Shown: positions 18,031 to 28,531, numbered from the stretch's first letter. The stretch: 64,000 bases of DNA from Planctomycetota bacterium (GCA_030748415.1 JASMMA010000005.1:129434-193433); one strand, 5' to 3'. The notes: generated from the sequence alone by a model not told the origin. Numbers and translations: made by a program.

Positions 18031-18947
18031 GTTCGAACTCGTTTCACCCCTGGGTTTACCGCCTTTCTGTCGCAGCTATTTTTGTTGCAGTGGTCATGAC
18101 TTCTGGCCTGGGCGGCGCAGTTACAAGTACTGATGTGGGGATGGCCTACCCAACTTGGCCCGACATCAACGGTTGGAGTTTGTTCAATTTCTTCTATGGG
18201 GAAATTGCGGCAGAGTTTGGTGCCGGCGCCAGCATTGAGCACACACATCGGCAGGCCGGAACTCTGATTGGGTTATTGGTGATTGCTTTGGTCTTCGCAT
18301 GTTTTCTTGGGAAGAATGTTCCAGCCCACTGGAAGCGCCTATCGGTTCTGATTCTCCTACTTGTGGTAGCCCAGGGCCTACTTGGAGCGGTTCGTGTATT
18401 GGACAACGATCAGCTCGTTGCCATTATTCACGCAATTGGCGCACAACTTTGTGTGGTTGCTTTAGTCGCCATGGCGAAGCTTAGTTCACAAGCGTGGGTA
18501 AAAGATTCCACAAGCCCAATTAACCCCGTCACCACAAGGCTCCGCCTTTGGACCCGAACGGGAATCTGGGTTTTGTTTTTGAATTTAATTTCTGCCGCAA
18601 GCCTTCGCCATAAAGCTGGAGCTTTTATGGGCCACTTCATTTTGGCATTAGTTGCCTCTGGGATCTTGCTTGGGGTTATTCGTTTATCGCTTACTGCATT
18701 CCGCGATCATGCCCGCATTCCAAAAGCTGGGAAACGGCTTGCGCAGTTGCTTGGGGTTCAACTTGGATTAGGCGTTGGTACATGGGCTTGCTTATTTGGT
18801 CCTCTTCTAGGTTACTTTGCAACGGAACAGATGCGCTTTCTTGCACAGACAAGTTTTGCGACTGCCCATCTAGTTGTGGGCGTTGGGGTACTGGCCCAAC
18901 TGGTTGCCCTTGACATGGAAGCACGGCACAGGTCCAAGCCCTCATAG
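18027..18947 (+). CDS. ctaA: COX15/CtaA-type heme A synthase
   Basis: VTSGLGGAVTSTDVGMAYPTWP, EHTHRQAGTLIG. Confidence 0.9.
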   Translation: MSSNSFHPWVYRLSVAAIFVAVVMTSGLGGAVTSTDVGMAYPTWPDINGWSLFNFFYGEIAAEFGAGASIEHTHRQAGTLIGLLVIALVFACFLGKNVPAHWKRLSVLILLLVVAQGLLGAVRVLDNDQLVAIIHAIGAQLCVVALVAMAKLSSQAWVKDSTSPINPVTTRLRLWTRTGIWVLFLNLISAASLRHKAGAFMGHFILALVASGILLGVIRLSLTAFRDHARIPKAGKRLAQLLGVQLGLGVGTWACLFGPLLGYFATEQMRFLAQTSFATAHLVVGVGVLAQLVALDMEARHRSKPS

Positions 18948-18956
18948 GTTCGATAA

Positions 18957-19808
18957 ATGCGGACCAATTTTTATAGCGACTGGATTCAGCTTGGAAAGCT
19001 AAGAATCCAAGCGCTCTCCACGCCCGCCGCTCTTCTTTGTTGTTGGCTTGCTGATGGCATGAGATTGGAATGGACAACCGGTATCCACTTGGCGATTGGG
19101 TTGACCTTGATGAGCTTTGCTTCCGCTGTTCTAAATCAAGTCGTTGAAGTGGAGTTGGACAAAAAAATGGTCCGGACGGCCAACCGCCCTTTACCTGCGG
19201 GCCGTGTTTCTCTTGAAGTAGCTCAAAAAGCTGGGTGGGTGAGCGCTGTGCTGGGCGCTCTTTGGCTTTGGTTTGCCCTCAATCCCCTTACCGCATGGCT
19301 TGGCATCATCATGTTCGGCCTTTATGTTTTCGTGTACACCCCACTCAAAGGTGTAACTGAACTCAACACAATTGTGGGCGCAATCCCTGGCGCCTTGCCG
19401 CTCTTGGTTGGCTGGGCTGCTGCCGGCAATGGCCTAGATGTTTTTGCAGGCACTCTTTTTGCCGTTCTTTTTCTTTGGCAACTCCCCCACTTCATGGCAA
19501 TTGCGTGGCTTTACCGCGAGGACTACGCTCGCGCTGGGATGAAAATGCTTCCGTCTGCGGACAAAAGTGGCGCCCTTTCCGCTCGACAAGCAGCCTATTG
19601 GGCACTCACTCTTTTGGTTGCCAGCCTTCTTCCTACTATTTTTGGTTTTGCGGACCGAGTTTACTTTTTTGCTGCCTTAACCCTTGGCGTTGGTTTCCTC
19701 GCCGCAGTTCTTCACTTTGGCATCAAGCGCACTGACAAGCGCGCCCGTGCCCTGCTTTGGGCTTCGCTCATCTACCTGCCACTACTTTTGCTCGCGCTGG
19801 CCCTTTGA
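18957..19808 (+). CDS. ctaB: Protoheme IX farnesyltransferase
   Basis: NQVVEVELDKKMVRTANRPLPAG; UbiA-family TM protein after ctaA. Confidence 0.93.
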   Translation: MRTNFYSDWIQLGKLRIQALSTPAALLCCWLADGMRLEWTTGIHLAIGLTLMSFASAVLNQVVEVELDKKMVRTANRPLPAGRVSLEVAQKAGWVSAVLGALWLWFALNPLTAWLGIIMFGLYVFVYTPLKGVTELNTIVGAIPGALPLLVGWAAAGNGLDVFAGTLFAVLFLWQLPHFMAIAWLYREDYARAGMKMLPSADKSGALSARQAAYWALTLLVASLLPTIFGFADRVYFFAALTLGVGFLAAVLHFGIKRTDKRARALLWASLIYLPLLLLALAL

Positions 19809-19882
19809 TGATTCGAGGGCGAGCTGCTTTCTGCAACAACCATCCTCTAATATTCCTTGCCGGAATGCCGAAAAGGGGCCTT

Positions 19883-20737
19883 CTAGCGCATCAAAATAGC
19901 CAAAGCAACTGAAGTGCTGGCAAGAATGACGCCAAACCAAATCACCCACCAATAAAGGGTGCGCCGCATTTTCATTTCATCGGCTTTCATAAATGCACGC
20001 AAGAAAGCAACCATAGGAATGATGGCCACTGCGGCTAGCATAATGCTTTCATGTTTGGCGATGGCTGAAATCGCTTTCAACCAACAGGCTATAAACATAA
20101 GTGCGCCAAAGCCAGTGATATACCAACATACTCGGATAATGTCCTCACCCTGGACGCTTGCGTTGGCACCAAAAATCAAGCTTGCGAAAAGTGCTACCCA
20201 GCAAACGCCAAGAAAATGCCAATAGACTGCCGTGTTGTGGATGGTTTCTTCGTTAGCAGAGCCTTTGTTCCATTTGCGAAGGGCAATCCAATGCCACACG
20301 AGTCCGCCTAAAACATGAAGCACATGCAAGCCAGTAAGCATGTAGAAGCTAAAGGCGTAAAGGGACTTAGCGTTCGGAGCCAAGTGCGCCGAGGTCAGTT
20401 CGCTCCAATTCAAGTATTGGCTAGCCACAAATCCAGCGGCTAAGAAAAATCCGAGCTTGAACATTCTGCCACAAGCGTCTTTGTGACCTGCTCGAAATAA
20501 GTTTGTCGCTGTTTGTGAACTTCCAGACAAAAGCACCAGAAGGGCGGTGCTCAACCATAGGCCCCTTGGGATTCCGGGAAGACCTTCAGACCAAAAGCCC
20601 GCCTGACCACGAACAATCCAATAAGCGCACAGAGTGCTCACAAACAAAATTGAAATGGACGCAAGAAAGGCGTGTAGCCCAAGGGCGCCCGTACCGGGGG
20701 GAAGTGTTTGCTGCGGCCCCCCGGTGGATTGGCTCAT
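19883..20737 (-). CDS. Second cytochrome c oxidase subunit III-like protein with C-terminal extension
   Basis: SFYMLTGLHVLHVLGGLVWH and NTAVYWHFLGVCWVALF COX III motifs, then about 80 aa extra with further TM helices. Confidence 0.8.
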   Translation of the reverse strand: MSQSTGGPQQTLPPGTGALGLHAFLASISILFVSTLCAYWIVRGQAGFWSEGLPGIPRGLWLSTALLVLLSGSSQTATNLFRAGHKDACGRMFKLGFFLAAGFVASQYLNWSELTSAHLAPNAKSLYAFSFYMLTGLHVLHVLGGLVWHWIALRKWNKGSANEETIHNTAVYWHFLGVCWVALFASLIFGANASVQGEDIIRVCWYITGFGALMFIACWLKAISAIAKHESIMLAAVAIIPMVAFLRAFMKADEMKMRRTLYWWVIWFGVILASTSVALAILMR

Positions 20738-21087
20738 TCGGTGGCGGAATTCGAGATATTATCTTTGGTCCAGCCCTTAATGTCGCTTTGGTAGGTCTTG
20801 GTGTCCACCACGACATAGGCCAGGAACATCCCGACAAACAAAATGGCAATGAGGAAGGCATAGCCATTAAAGGGACGATCCCATTTCAAGTGCATGAAGA
20901 TGAGCGCAACAAGGGTGGCTTTCACAGTAGCGATAATCATCGCTACACCCAAGTCGAAGCCATGAAGATCCATCTTGCCTGTCAGCACGGTCAATGCGGT
21001 CAAAACAAGCAGTGCAATGAATGTGCCTGTCAGCAACTTCATCGAAAGAACATGGCCGGTGGTGGAGTGTTCGTTGGTATTGCTCAT
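20734..21087 (-). CDS. Cytochrome c oxidase subunit IV (prokaryotic caa3 type)
   Basis: 3 TM, IIATVKATLVALIFMHLKWD. Confidence 0.85.
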   Translation of the reverse strand: MSNTNEHSTTGHVLSMKLLTGTFIALLVLTALTVLTGKMDLHGFDLGVAMIIATVKATLVALIFMHLKWDRPFNGYAFLIAILFVGMFLAYVVVDTKTYQSDIKGWTKDNISNSATE

Positions 21088-21089
21088 GA

Positions 21090-21812
21090 TTAGCTAATCA
21101 GGTAGAGGAGCGGGAAGAGGAAAATCCAAATGAGGTCAACGAGGTGCCAGTAAAGGGCACCGCAATCGACTGCGTCGTACTTGTCAGGGGTAAAGTCCCC
21201 TCGCATGTTTCGCCTCATCAGCCAAAGCATCAGGATGATTCCGATGAGAACGTGGATGCCGTGAAGCCCGGTCAAGCAAAAGTAGATTCCGAAGAAAATA
21301 CCGGTTTGACGGCGGAACTCGGGGTCAAGCTCTTTAACATCATCCCAGTGGTGGCCATGCTCTTGCACAGATGCTGCAACATCTGAAGGGTCTTCCTTGA
21401 ACATGGTGTGTTCGGCATTTCCCCACAAAAGACCTTCGTGGTATTTGTGGGAGTATTCCATGTACTTGATGGCCATAAAGCCACAGGCACAAAGAACCGT
21501 AATGCCGAGTAGCATTGTCACGAGGCTCTTTTGTCCAAGCTGAACGGCGCGAACAGCCCAGGCGGCAGTAAACGAGCTCAGCAGAAGGACCGCTGTGTTG
21601 ATGGCCCCCAAGTTGGTGTCCAGAAACTGGCTCGCAAATTGAAAGACTTCAGGGTGATTCGCGCGGTATGTTGCGTACGCAACAAAAAGACCACTGAAGA
21701 AAAGGATTTCCGTGAGGAGGAAAACCCACATCCCGAACTTGTTGGTATCAAACTGTTGTCCAAGGTCGTCGAAATGATGGGCAAGTTTGCTGTCGTGGTG
21801 GTCAGAACTCAT
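21090..21812 (-). CDS. ctaE: Cytochrome c oxidase subunit III
   Basis: KFGMWVFLLTEILFFSGLF; LTGLHGIHVLIGI; ALYWHLVDLIWIFLFPLLYL. Confidence 0.92.
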   Translation of the reverse strand: MSSDHHDSKLAHHFDDLGQQFDTNKFGMWVFLLTEILFFSGLFVAYATYRANHPEVFQFASQFLDTNLGAINTAVLLLSSFTAAWAVRAVQLGQKSLVTMLLGITVLCACGFMAIKYMEYSHKYHEGLLWGNAEHTMFKEDPSDVAASVQEHGHHWDDVKELDPEFRRQTGIFFGIYFCLTGLHGIHVLIGIILMLWLMRRNMRGDFTPDKYDAVDCGALYWHLVDLIWIFLFPLLYLIS

Positions 21813-21814
21813 TT

Positions 21815-23491
21815 TCAGGCCTCCGAGGTTTCGACTTTGCAGATGAGAGGATTGTCCTGGCGAGGATTTACGGGCAGGTAGCCTTCTTCATCGGATTTGA
21901 ATTGAATCTGGGTCATGTCGTATGGGTCACCAACCGCAGGAGCTTCATCAAAATTATGAGGTGAAGGGGGCGATTCGCATTGCCATTCAAGCGTTGCTGC
22001 GCCCCAGGGGTTCGGCGGTGCTTTCTTTCCAGTTTTAAGGGACTTCAAAAGGTTCCAGAAAATCATCACGACAGCAAGGCCAATCAAGGCAGCGCCAACG
22101 GTGGAGATTTGGTTCAAGTACTGGTATTGCGGGTGGTAATCAAAGTACCGACGGGGCATTCCACGGGTGCCCATTAGGAACTGAGGAAGGAAAGTTAAGT
22201 TGAAGCCTAGGAAGGAGATAATCGTCCAAAAGCGACCCTTCGCTTCGTTGTACATAACTCCAAACATTTTCGGCCACCAGTGATGAACGCCTCCGAGATA
22301 GGAGAACAAAGCCGAACCCACCATCACAAAGTGGAAGTGAGAAACAACGAAATAGGTGTCGTGAAGGTGCATGTCTGTGGATAGGTTTGCCATCCACAAG
22401 CCTGTAAGTCCACCAATCCCGAACAACCAAATCACAGAGAGGGCAGAAACCATTCCTGTCGTAAAGCTGATGGAGCCTTTGTACATCGTGGCAACCCAGT
22501 TAAAGACTTTGATTGCCGAAGGAATGGCCACCGTGTAGGTCAACGCCGAGAAAATGATGGAAACCAAAGCGGATTGGCCACTCACATACAGGTGGTGGCC
22601 CCAAACAATAAAGCTCACGATGGCAATAGCAATCGAACTGTAAGCGATAAAGTTGTATCCAAAAATGTGCTTCCGGCTGTAAGTTGAAAAGAGCTCAGAA
22701 AGAACTCCCATCGCTGGAAGAATCATGACATACACGGCTGGGTGACTGTAGAACCAGAACAGGTGCTGGAACAAAACGGGGTCACCGCCCAAGGCGGGAT
22801 CAAAAATTCCAACGCCCATGATGCGTTCCACAGCAATCAGAAGAAGGGCAATACCCAAAACTGGTGTTGCCAAAATTTGAATGACTGATGTTGCGTAAAG
22901 AGCCCAGCAAAGGAGGGGCATCTTGAACCAGGTCATGCCTGGCGGGCGCATCTTGTGAATGGTGGCAATAAAGTTCAGGCCAGTAAAAATGGAACTAAAT
23001 CCAATGACAAAACCACCAAAGACCGCAATGACAACCGATGTGTCTGTACTTGTGCTGTATGGAGTGTAAAAAGTCCAGCCAGTGTCCAAGCCGCCTGTCA
23101 AAATGGCCAGAACAAGAAGAAGCGCGCCAATCAGGTAAAGGTGGTAAGAGAGTCGATTAATTTTCGGGAAGGCGACATCCTTTGCCCCCAGCATCATTGG
23201 GAGGACAAAGTTTCCTAAGGCCGCCGGAATACTCGGAATGATGACGAGGAAAATCATCACCGCACCGTGCAAAGTGAACAGATGGTTGTAAATGTCCTTG
23301 CTCACAAAGTCCTGTCCAGTAGTGAACAATTCAAGGCGAAGGAGAAGTGCAAAGGCTCCACCAAGCAGCATGGCTGCAAAGGTGGACCACATGTACATCA
23401 AGCCAAGTCGCTTGTGGTCAAGGGTCATGAACCAGGACTTAAAGCCCGACTCGTGATTGAGGTAATTAATGGAGGAATCGTGGGTATTCAT
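21815..23491 (-). CDS. ctaD: Cytochrome c oxidase subunit I, A2-type heme-copper oxidase
   Basis: [19 protein letters not shown] (YSHP instead of Glu), [18 protein letters not shown]. Confidence 0.97.
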   Translation of the reverse strand: MNTHDSSINYLNHESGFKSWFMTLDHKRLGLMYMWSTFAAMLLGGAFALLLRLELFTTGQDFVSKDIYNHLFTLHGAVMIFLVIIPSIPAALGNFVLPMMLGAKDVAFPKINRLSYHLYLIGALLLVLAILTGGLDTGWTFYTPYSTSTDTSVVIAVFGGFVIGFSSIFTGLNFIATIHKMRPPGMTWFKMPLLCWALYATSVIQILATPVLGIALLLIAVERIMGVGIFDPALGGDPVLFQHLFWFYSHPAVYVMILPAMGVLSELFSTYSRKHIFGYNFIAYSSIAIAIVSFIVWGHHLYVSGQSALVSIIFSALTYTVAIPSAIKVFNWVATMYKGSISFTTGMVSALSVIWLFGIGGLTGLWMANLSTDMHLHDTYFVVSHFHFVMVGSALFSYLGGVHHWWPKMFGVMYNEAKGRFWTIISFLGFNLTFLPQFLMGTRGMPRRYFDYHPQYQYLNQISTVGAALIGLAVVMIFWNLLKSLKTGKKAPPNPWGAATLEWQCESPPSPHNFDEAPAVGDPYDMTQIQFKSDEEGYLPVNPRQDNPLICKVETSEA

Positions 23492-23500
23492 GGTTCTCTC

Positions 23501-24484
23501 CTACTGAACAGTTTTTATGTATTCGATGATTGCGTCCATTTCCTCGGCCTTAAGTTGGCCCTGGAATGTCGGCATGGAAGGTGCAAAACCTTCAACCACT
23601 TTAGCCAGAGGTTCGAGCAGGGATTCGCGAATGTAATTTTCATCAGCAATGGCGGTCGTGCCATCGGTGAACTTGCGCTCGGCTCCAAACATGCCCTTCA
23701 CTGTTGGGCCAACGAGCGGGGTTCCATTTGTGGTGTGGCAAGCGACACAACCTTTCATAGAGAATAGTTTTTCACCAGCTTCCACAGGGGAGAGGTTGGC
23801 AAGAAAATCGCTGTTTTCCATCATCCACTTGTCAAATCCAGGACGGTCATGAATTACAACTTTAGCGAACATGGATGAATGCTCCGTTCCGCAATACTCA
23901 GCACACTTGAGCGGATATTCGCCGGTGCGTGTAGCGTTGAACCAAGTTTCTGTGTAACGGCCAGGAACAACATCCATCTTGATTCGGAACTCCGGAATCC
24001 AAACGCTATGAATGACATCGCGAGAATCCATAATCAAACGAACATTCTCCCCCATCGGTGCGTGCAGTTCGTTGTGTTGAACCCCGTTTGGATAGGTAAA
24101 GTTCCAGCTCCACTTCTGACCTGTTACTTTAATCTCGTAAGAGTCTTCTGGAGCGTATCGCCTTTGAACATAACCATCCATTCCAATGTAGAACAACCAA
24201 GCAACCAATATGGTTGGAATAATGGTCCAAACAATTTCAAGTGAGTTGTTGTGATTGGAAGATGGCTGAGGTTCAGGACTTTTCGATTTCCGAAACTTCA
24301 CCGAAAAGTAAATGGCGGCGGCATTAATCAGAAGAAAGAAGAAGCCGGCCACATACATCAAAATCATGAAAACATGGTCGTGCTGTGCGGCGGCCTCGGA
24401 ACCCTGCACCGGGAAGAGGAACCCATCTAGGGTTGTCTCTACCTTTTCGGCTTGCTGAAGGAGTGGAAGGAATGAAAGGGTCAT
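23501..24484 (-). CDS. ctaC: Cytochrome c oxidase subunit II fused to cytochrome c domain (caa3 type)
   Basis: CuA motif CAEYCGTEHSSM; C-terminal CVACH. Confidence 0.96.
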   Translation of the reverse strand: MTLSFLPLLQQAEKVETTLDGFLFPVQGSEAAAQHDHVFMILMYVAGFFFLLINAAAIYFSVKFRKSKSPEPQPSSNHNNSLEIVWTIIPTILVAWLFYIGMDGYVQRRYAPEDSYEIKVTGQKWSWNFTYPNGVQHNELHAPMGENVRLIMDSRDVIHSVWIPEFRIKMDVVPGRYTETWFNATRTGEYPLKCAEYCGTEHSSMFAKVVIHDRPGFDKWMMENSDFLANLSPVEAGEKLFSMKGCVACHTTNGTPLVGPTVKGMFGAERKFTDGTTAIADENYIRESLLEPLAKVVEGFAPSMPTFQGQLKAEEMDAIIEYIKTVQ

Positions 24485-25329
24485 GCTGAGTAGTTCTCGG
24501 TTTTTACTCCAGAGCGACGAAGAAGGCGCAAAATGAAAGCGCCAAGGACTGCGATGGTGAGAGCGCCTGCAATACGAGTGATGTTCAAAATTGCGGGCGC
24601 GTACCGACCTTTCGTTGCGTCGTACTGGAAACAGAAGAGAATCAATCGGTCAATGGAAGACCGGACTTCGCCTTTTGCGGTCTCAAGCAAAGAAAGGCGA
24701 AGAGTTTCGGGGTCATATTCAATCCCGTAAAGATAGCGGGAAATTTTGCCGTCGGGCGAAAGAAGTACCAAGGCGGCGGTATGCGCAAATTCATCCTCAT
24801 CGGGGAGGAAGCGATATCCAAAGCCAATGCTTTCGGCTAAGGCAGTAATCGCTTCTTGTTTGCCTACGAGGAAATTCCAATCACCATTTTTGTGATTGTA
24901 GGCTTCGAGGTATCGAAAGCGAACATCTGCGGCCGCAGAGGGCTTTTCTTCAGGGTCGATACTAACCGTGGCAATATTGAAATCTTGGCCGGCGAGTTCA
25001 TCTAACTGGTTAATCGCATTAACAAGACCGGTAAGTTGCAGGTTGCACAGCATGGGGCAACTTGCATAGTTCAAAGTCAAAATAACAGGCTTTCCACTTT
25101 CAAAAAGTGAACCAAATGAACGCTGTTCGCCATCGTGGTTCTGGAACTGAAGCTCCATTGGGACACTCTGCCCAAGTTGCTCAGTAATCCCAACTTCGTT
25201 CAGCGCAGGTACAGGCCGTAGTTCTTGGGCATGAACAGGAAGACCGCCGAATCCCATTGCTGTGACCAGCACAAGGAATGAGGATGGCCGCGAGAGGCGG
25301 CTTTGGGCGGAAAAGAGAGAAATTTTCAA
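24481..25329 (-). CDS. SCO1/SenC-type copper chaperone (copy 2) with C-terminal TM
   Basis: LNYASCPMLCNLQL motif. Confidence 0.9.
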   Translation of the reverse strand: MKISLFSAQSRLSRPSSFLVLVTAMGFGGLPVHAQELRPVPALNEVGITEQLGQSVPMELQFQNHDGEQRSFGSLFESGKPVILTLNYASCPMLCNLQLTGLVNAINQLDELAGQDFNIATVSIDPEEKPSAAADVRFRYLEAYNHKNGDWNFLVGKQEAITALAESIGFGYRFLPDEDEFAHTAALVLLSPDGKISRYLYGIEYDPETLRLSLLETAKGEVRSSIDRLILFCFQYDATKGRYAPAILNITRIAGALTIAVLGAFILRLLRRSGVKTENYSA

Positions 25330-25343
25330 GCGGGCGTCTGTGT

Positions 25344-25580
25344 TTATTCGTCAGCAACCTCGGACATGGCGGACTGAATGTCGCCAAGATCGGACTTTTG
25401 CGATTGCTCCATAGCCGCACTCTCAGCGCCCAGATTCTTCGTGTTCTCGGCGGCGTACTGGCTCTCTAGGTCATGGAAGGCGCCGATCACAAGGTAAACC
25501 AATGCCAGGGTTAAGAAAGTACCAACCACCGTGATGGTGAACAGTTTGCTCATTGGGAGGTCGTCGTTTTGGTATGCCAT
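25344..25580 (-). CDS. Small single-TM protein at the head of the cox operon
   Basis: 78 aa, one TM (LFTITVVGTFLTLALVYLVIGAF), same strand and tight spacing. Confidence 0.6.
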   Translation of the reverse strand: MAYQNDDLPMSKLFTITVVGTFLTLALVYLVIGAFHDLESQYAAENTKNLGAESAAMEQSQKSDLGDIQSAMSEVADE

Positions 25581-25619
25581 GGGGTGGTATTTTAACGGGG
25601 AGAAAAAGGCGAATCTAAA

Positions 25620-25641
25620 TTCCGATTATATAATTGCGGAG
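25620..25641. promoter_or_regulatory. Palindromic bidirectional -10 element ATTATATAAT
   Basis: TATAAT on + (25629-25634) and on - (25625-25630) between divergent starts 25580(-) and 25641(+). Confidence 0.55.
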
Positions 25642-26093
25642 TGCTCCCACTCTGCTCTAGCGCTGCTGAGTATGCCCTTTGTGTGCTCGGCCACATGTCC
25701 AACCAACCGGAGGCTCTTTTCCGAGCGGCTTCGTTGGCGCGGGACATTGGTTTGCCCCAGGACTTCGTGGCGAAGATCTTGGTTCAGCTGAGGCAGGGCG
25801 AGTTTGTAACTTCTCGCCGTGGCCGAAATGGCGGTTACCTGCTGGCCTGCGACCCAGCTCAAACCAGCATCATTGAGATTGTGTCCTTTATGGACCGTTC
25901 TCAAGAAGAGCCTGATTGTGCTTCCACAACAGGTGAAAAGAAAACTGGACATGGGGTTAACTGCTTGCTTCATGACTACTGGAAATCGGTCCACTCATTG
26001 CGGCAAGAGGTTTTGGGTGGCCACACCATCGCAGATTTGTCCAAGTCCTGTTCTCGCCACAACAAACTCAAAGAGTCGAGTCTGTCTGTTTAA
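25641..26093 (+). CDS. Rrf2-family transcriptional regulator
   Basis: SSAAEYALCVLGHMS..., LRQGEFVTSRRGRNGGYLLA winged helix; GTG start. Confidence 0.85.
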   Translation: MLPLCSSAAEYALCVLGHMSNQPEALFRAASLARDIGLPQDFVAKILVQLRQGEFVTSRRGRNGGYLLACDPAQTSIIEIVSFMDRSQEEPDCASTTGEKKTGHGVNCLLHDYWKSVHSLRQEVLGGHTIADLSKSCSRHNKLKESSLSV

Positions 26094-26118
26094 GGCTCGG
26101 CCCTTCGGCGCCCCGAAA

Positions 26119-27354
26119 TTAGATGTTCCTGAAGGCAATCGAGTCGCCAAGAAGTGCGTCGTTGCGAGGAATCAACGACTTGTCCCCCGCCGTGCGAGCT
26201 ACAGCCCAGATGAAAATCCCAAACAGGCCAACAGCAGAGGCAATCTCCATAAGGCCGAGAGGAAGGGTTTCGTTGGCGTACTGAGGCATAATGAGCCAGG
26301 CGATATCAATCCAATGAAGGACGAGTAGATAGCCTGCCCAAAAACTAATCGCGCCGCTGTTTCGCTTGGGGTGGCGCGAAAGTAGTCCAAGGAATGGAAC
26401 TGCAAAGTGGAAAATCACCAAAACCCAGGTGATGGGCATCCATGCGTCGGTTCGACGAATCATGAACCACCCGGTTTCTTCTGGGATGTTTGCGTACCAG
26501 ATGAGCATGAACTGGCTGAAGGCGATGTAAGCCCAAAAGAAAACAAAGGCAAACATGAACTTACCCAAGTCGTGGTAGTGCTCAGAAGTAATCGCGCTGG
26601 TTAATACACCACCTTTCTGCAGGCGACGACTGGCCAAAATCAACCAAGCCATAATGACCATTGTTGCACCCGAGAAGTAGTAAACACCAAAGATGGTGCT
26701 GAACCATTCGGGCGCCGTGGACATAATGATGTCAAAGGCGGCAAAAGAAGTGGAAAGCGCAAAAACAATAACTGCAAGAGCCGACCACTTTTTAGCTTTC
26801 AGGGTAGGTTTGTAATCAGAGCAGTCGTCTTGAATCAGAGATTGCTTCAAGAAGAAACGGCTCATTCCTGACCACAAAACTATGTAAAAAGCCAAGCGGA
26901 GCGCAAAAGAGTTTGCGTTCAGCCAGGAAACTTTCTTTGCAACCAGCGCTGCGTGCTCACCGTGCGGATGAATCCAAGGCCACAAAAGACCACCAAACTC
27001 TTCTACGCCATGGTGTGTAAACAATGGATAGAACAACGGAACGGCCATCAAGCCAATCCAGGGGAATGCGCCAATCGTGAATTCAGCAATGCGGCGGACG
27101 GTCACGCTCCAGTGGGCATTGGTGAGGTGTTGAATGATGACAAAGAAAAGTCCACCAAGCGCGATGGAAAGAACCCAACTGAAAGCAGTTAGGTAACCGA
27201 AGAAAAATCGGCGCATGTGGTCGCCCTCGAGAGCGCCGAGGGCGCAAGCAACAAGGAGTCCAAGAACTCCTAGAGCAAGTCCGTTGCGGCCGATACGGCT
27301 CGTTAGAGCGCCGTCGCTAATCTTGTCGTGAATTTGAGCTGTTTGATGTGCCAT
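26119..27354 (-). CDS. actF: Alternative complex III subunit ActF
   Basis: Multi-TM, ends an actABC(DE)F order. Confidence 0.88.
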   Translation of the reverse strand: MAHQTAQIHDKISDGALTSRIGRNGLALGVLGLLVACALGALEGDHMRRFFFGYLTAFSWVLSIALGGLFFVIIQHLTNAHWSVTVRRIAEFTIGAFPWIGLMAVPLFYPLFTHHGVEEFGGLLWPWIHPHGEHAALVAKKVSWLNANSFALRLAFYIVLWSGMSRFFLKQSLIQDDCSDYKPTLKAKKWSALAVIVFALSTSFAAFDIIMSTAPEWFSTIFGVYYFSGATMVIMAWLILASRRLQKGGVLTSAITSEHYHDLGKFMFAFVFFWAYIAFSQFMLIWYANIPEETGWFMIRRTDAWMPITWVLVIFHFAVPFLGLLSRHPKRNSGAISFWAGYLLVLHWIDIAWLIMPQYANETLPLGLMEIASAVGLFGIFIWAVARTAGDKSLIPRNDALLGDSIAFRNI

Positions 27355-27366
27355 GAAAAGCCTCCT

Positions 27367-28530
27367 TTACTTCTGTGCGTGCTGGAGGGCCTTGAGGTAG
27401 TAAGCAATCGCCCAGCGATCCTTCGCAGGAATCTGCTGGCGGTAGCCAGGCATGGTGTTAATGCCTTCCGTAATTGAGTTCACGATTTGACCGTAAGGTT
27501 GGTCAACTATGCGCTGTTCGGTCAAGTTTGTGGGCTGAACCCATACAGCCTGACCAGAAATTGCGAGGTTTGAGGCTCGCTTATGAATCGGGCCATCGCC
27601 CTGACCTGCAAAGCCATGGCAAGTTGCGCAGTAAATGTCGTAGCGTTCCCGCCCGCGCTCCAAGGTGGCCATCGTTGCCGGAACTGGAAGGTCGTTCATC
27701 CACAAACCATCCTTCTTCTTGCCCGTCATAAACGAAGAATCAAATTCCAATTCTCCGCGCGCAACTGTTCCTTGTGGATCCAGGCGCATGGCGCGACCAT
27801 CTTCAAAGAGTGGGCTCGCGGTTTGCGTTCTGTATTTTGCCTGGAAGTCCATATTTGGAACTAGGTGAACGCGTGGAGTAGAAGAAGTGCTGTGACGCGC
27901 CGCATAAAGAAGGGCCGGTGGCAAAAGAACCAAACTTGTAAACACCCAAGCGAACCGAACAACACCGGCCGGAAGCTTGTCGCTTTCGTCTGGTAGAGGA
28001 ACCGTTTCGACAGCAGTCGCCCCCAAGGACTCAAGGAATGCAGGCGTTTCTTTTGCGCTGAAACAGCCGTCTGTCCCTTCTATCACAATGTAGAACCTGT
28101 CGTTGGTGGCTCGGCTAAATCGCTTCACTCGGAAAAGAGGATTAAACCACTTTGGCAAACCGTTTAAAGCAAGCATTCCAAAGACAGCCGTCAGTGAGGC
28201 AATAAGAACGGTGAGTTCAAATGCAACCGGAGTCGCGGCGGGCAAACCGAAGAATGGCTTACCGGAAATCATGAACGCATAGTCCACCGCATTCATCCAC
28301 CACTGCATAAGGAAGGCAATTATGAGGCCAACAAAGCCGCCAATCAAAACCAGCCACGGAAGAATCGTTGGGCGAACGCCCATCGCACCGTCCATGCCGT
28401 GAATTGGAAATGGAGTATGGACATCCCATTTACGGAATCCCTTATCACGGCATTCCTTTGCGGCGGCCATGATGGTGTCCACATTGTCGAACTCGGCAAG
28501 CGCGCCGTAGAGTTTTTGGTTGTCGCTCAT
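27367..28530 (-). CDS. Fused ActD (DUF3341) + ActE (monoheme cyt c)
   Basis: N-term LYGALAEFDNVDTIMAAAKECRDKGFRKWDVHTPFPIHGMD; C-term YCATCHGFAGQGDG, one continuous ORF. Confidence 0.88.
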   Translation of the reverse strand: MSDNQKLYGALAEFDNVDTIMAAAKECRDKGFRKWDVHTPFPIHGMDGAMGVRPTILPWLVLIGGFVGLIIAFLMQWWMNAVDYAFMISGKPFFGLPAATPVAFELTVLIASLTAVFGMLALNGLPKWFNPLFRVKRFSRATNDRFYIVIEGTDGCFSAKETPAFLESLGATAVETVPLPDESDKLPAGVVRFAWVFTSLVLLPPALLYAARHSTSSTPRVHLVPNMDFQAKYRTQTASPLFEDGRAMRLDPQGTVARGELEFDSSFMTGKKKDGLWMNDLPVPATMATLERGRERYDIYCATCHGFAGQGDGPIHKRASNLAISGQAVWVQPTNLTEQRIVDQPYGQIVNSITEGINTMPGYRQQIPAKDRWAIAYYLKALQHAQK

Positions 28531-28531
28531 A

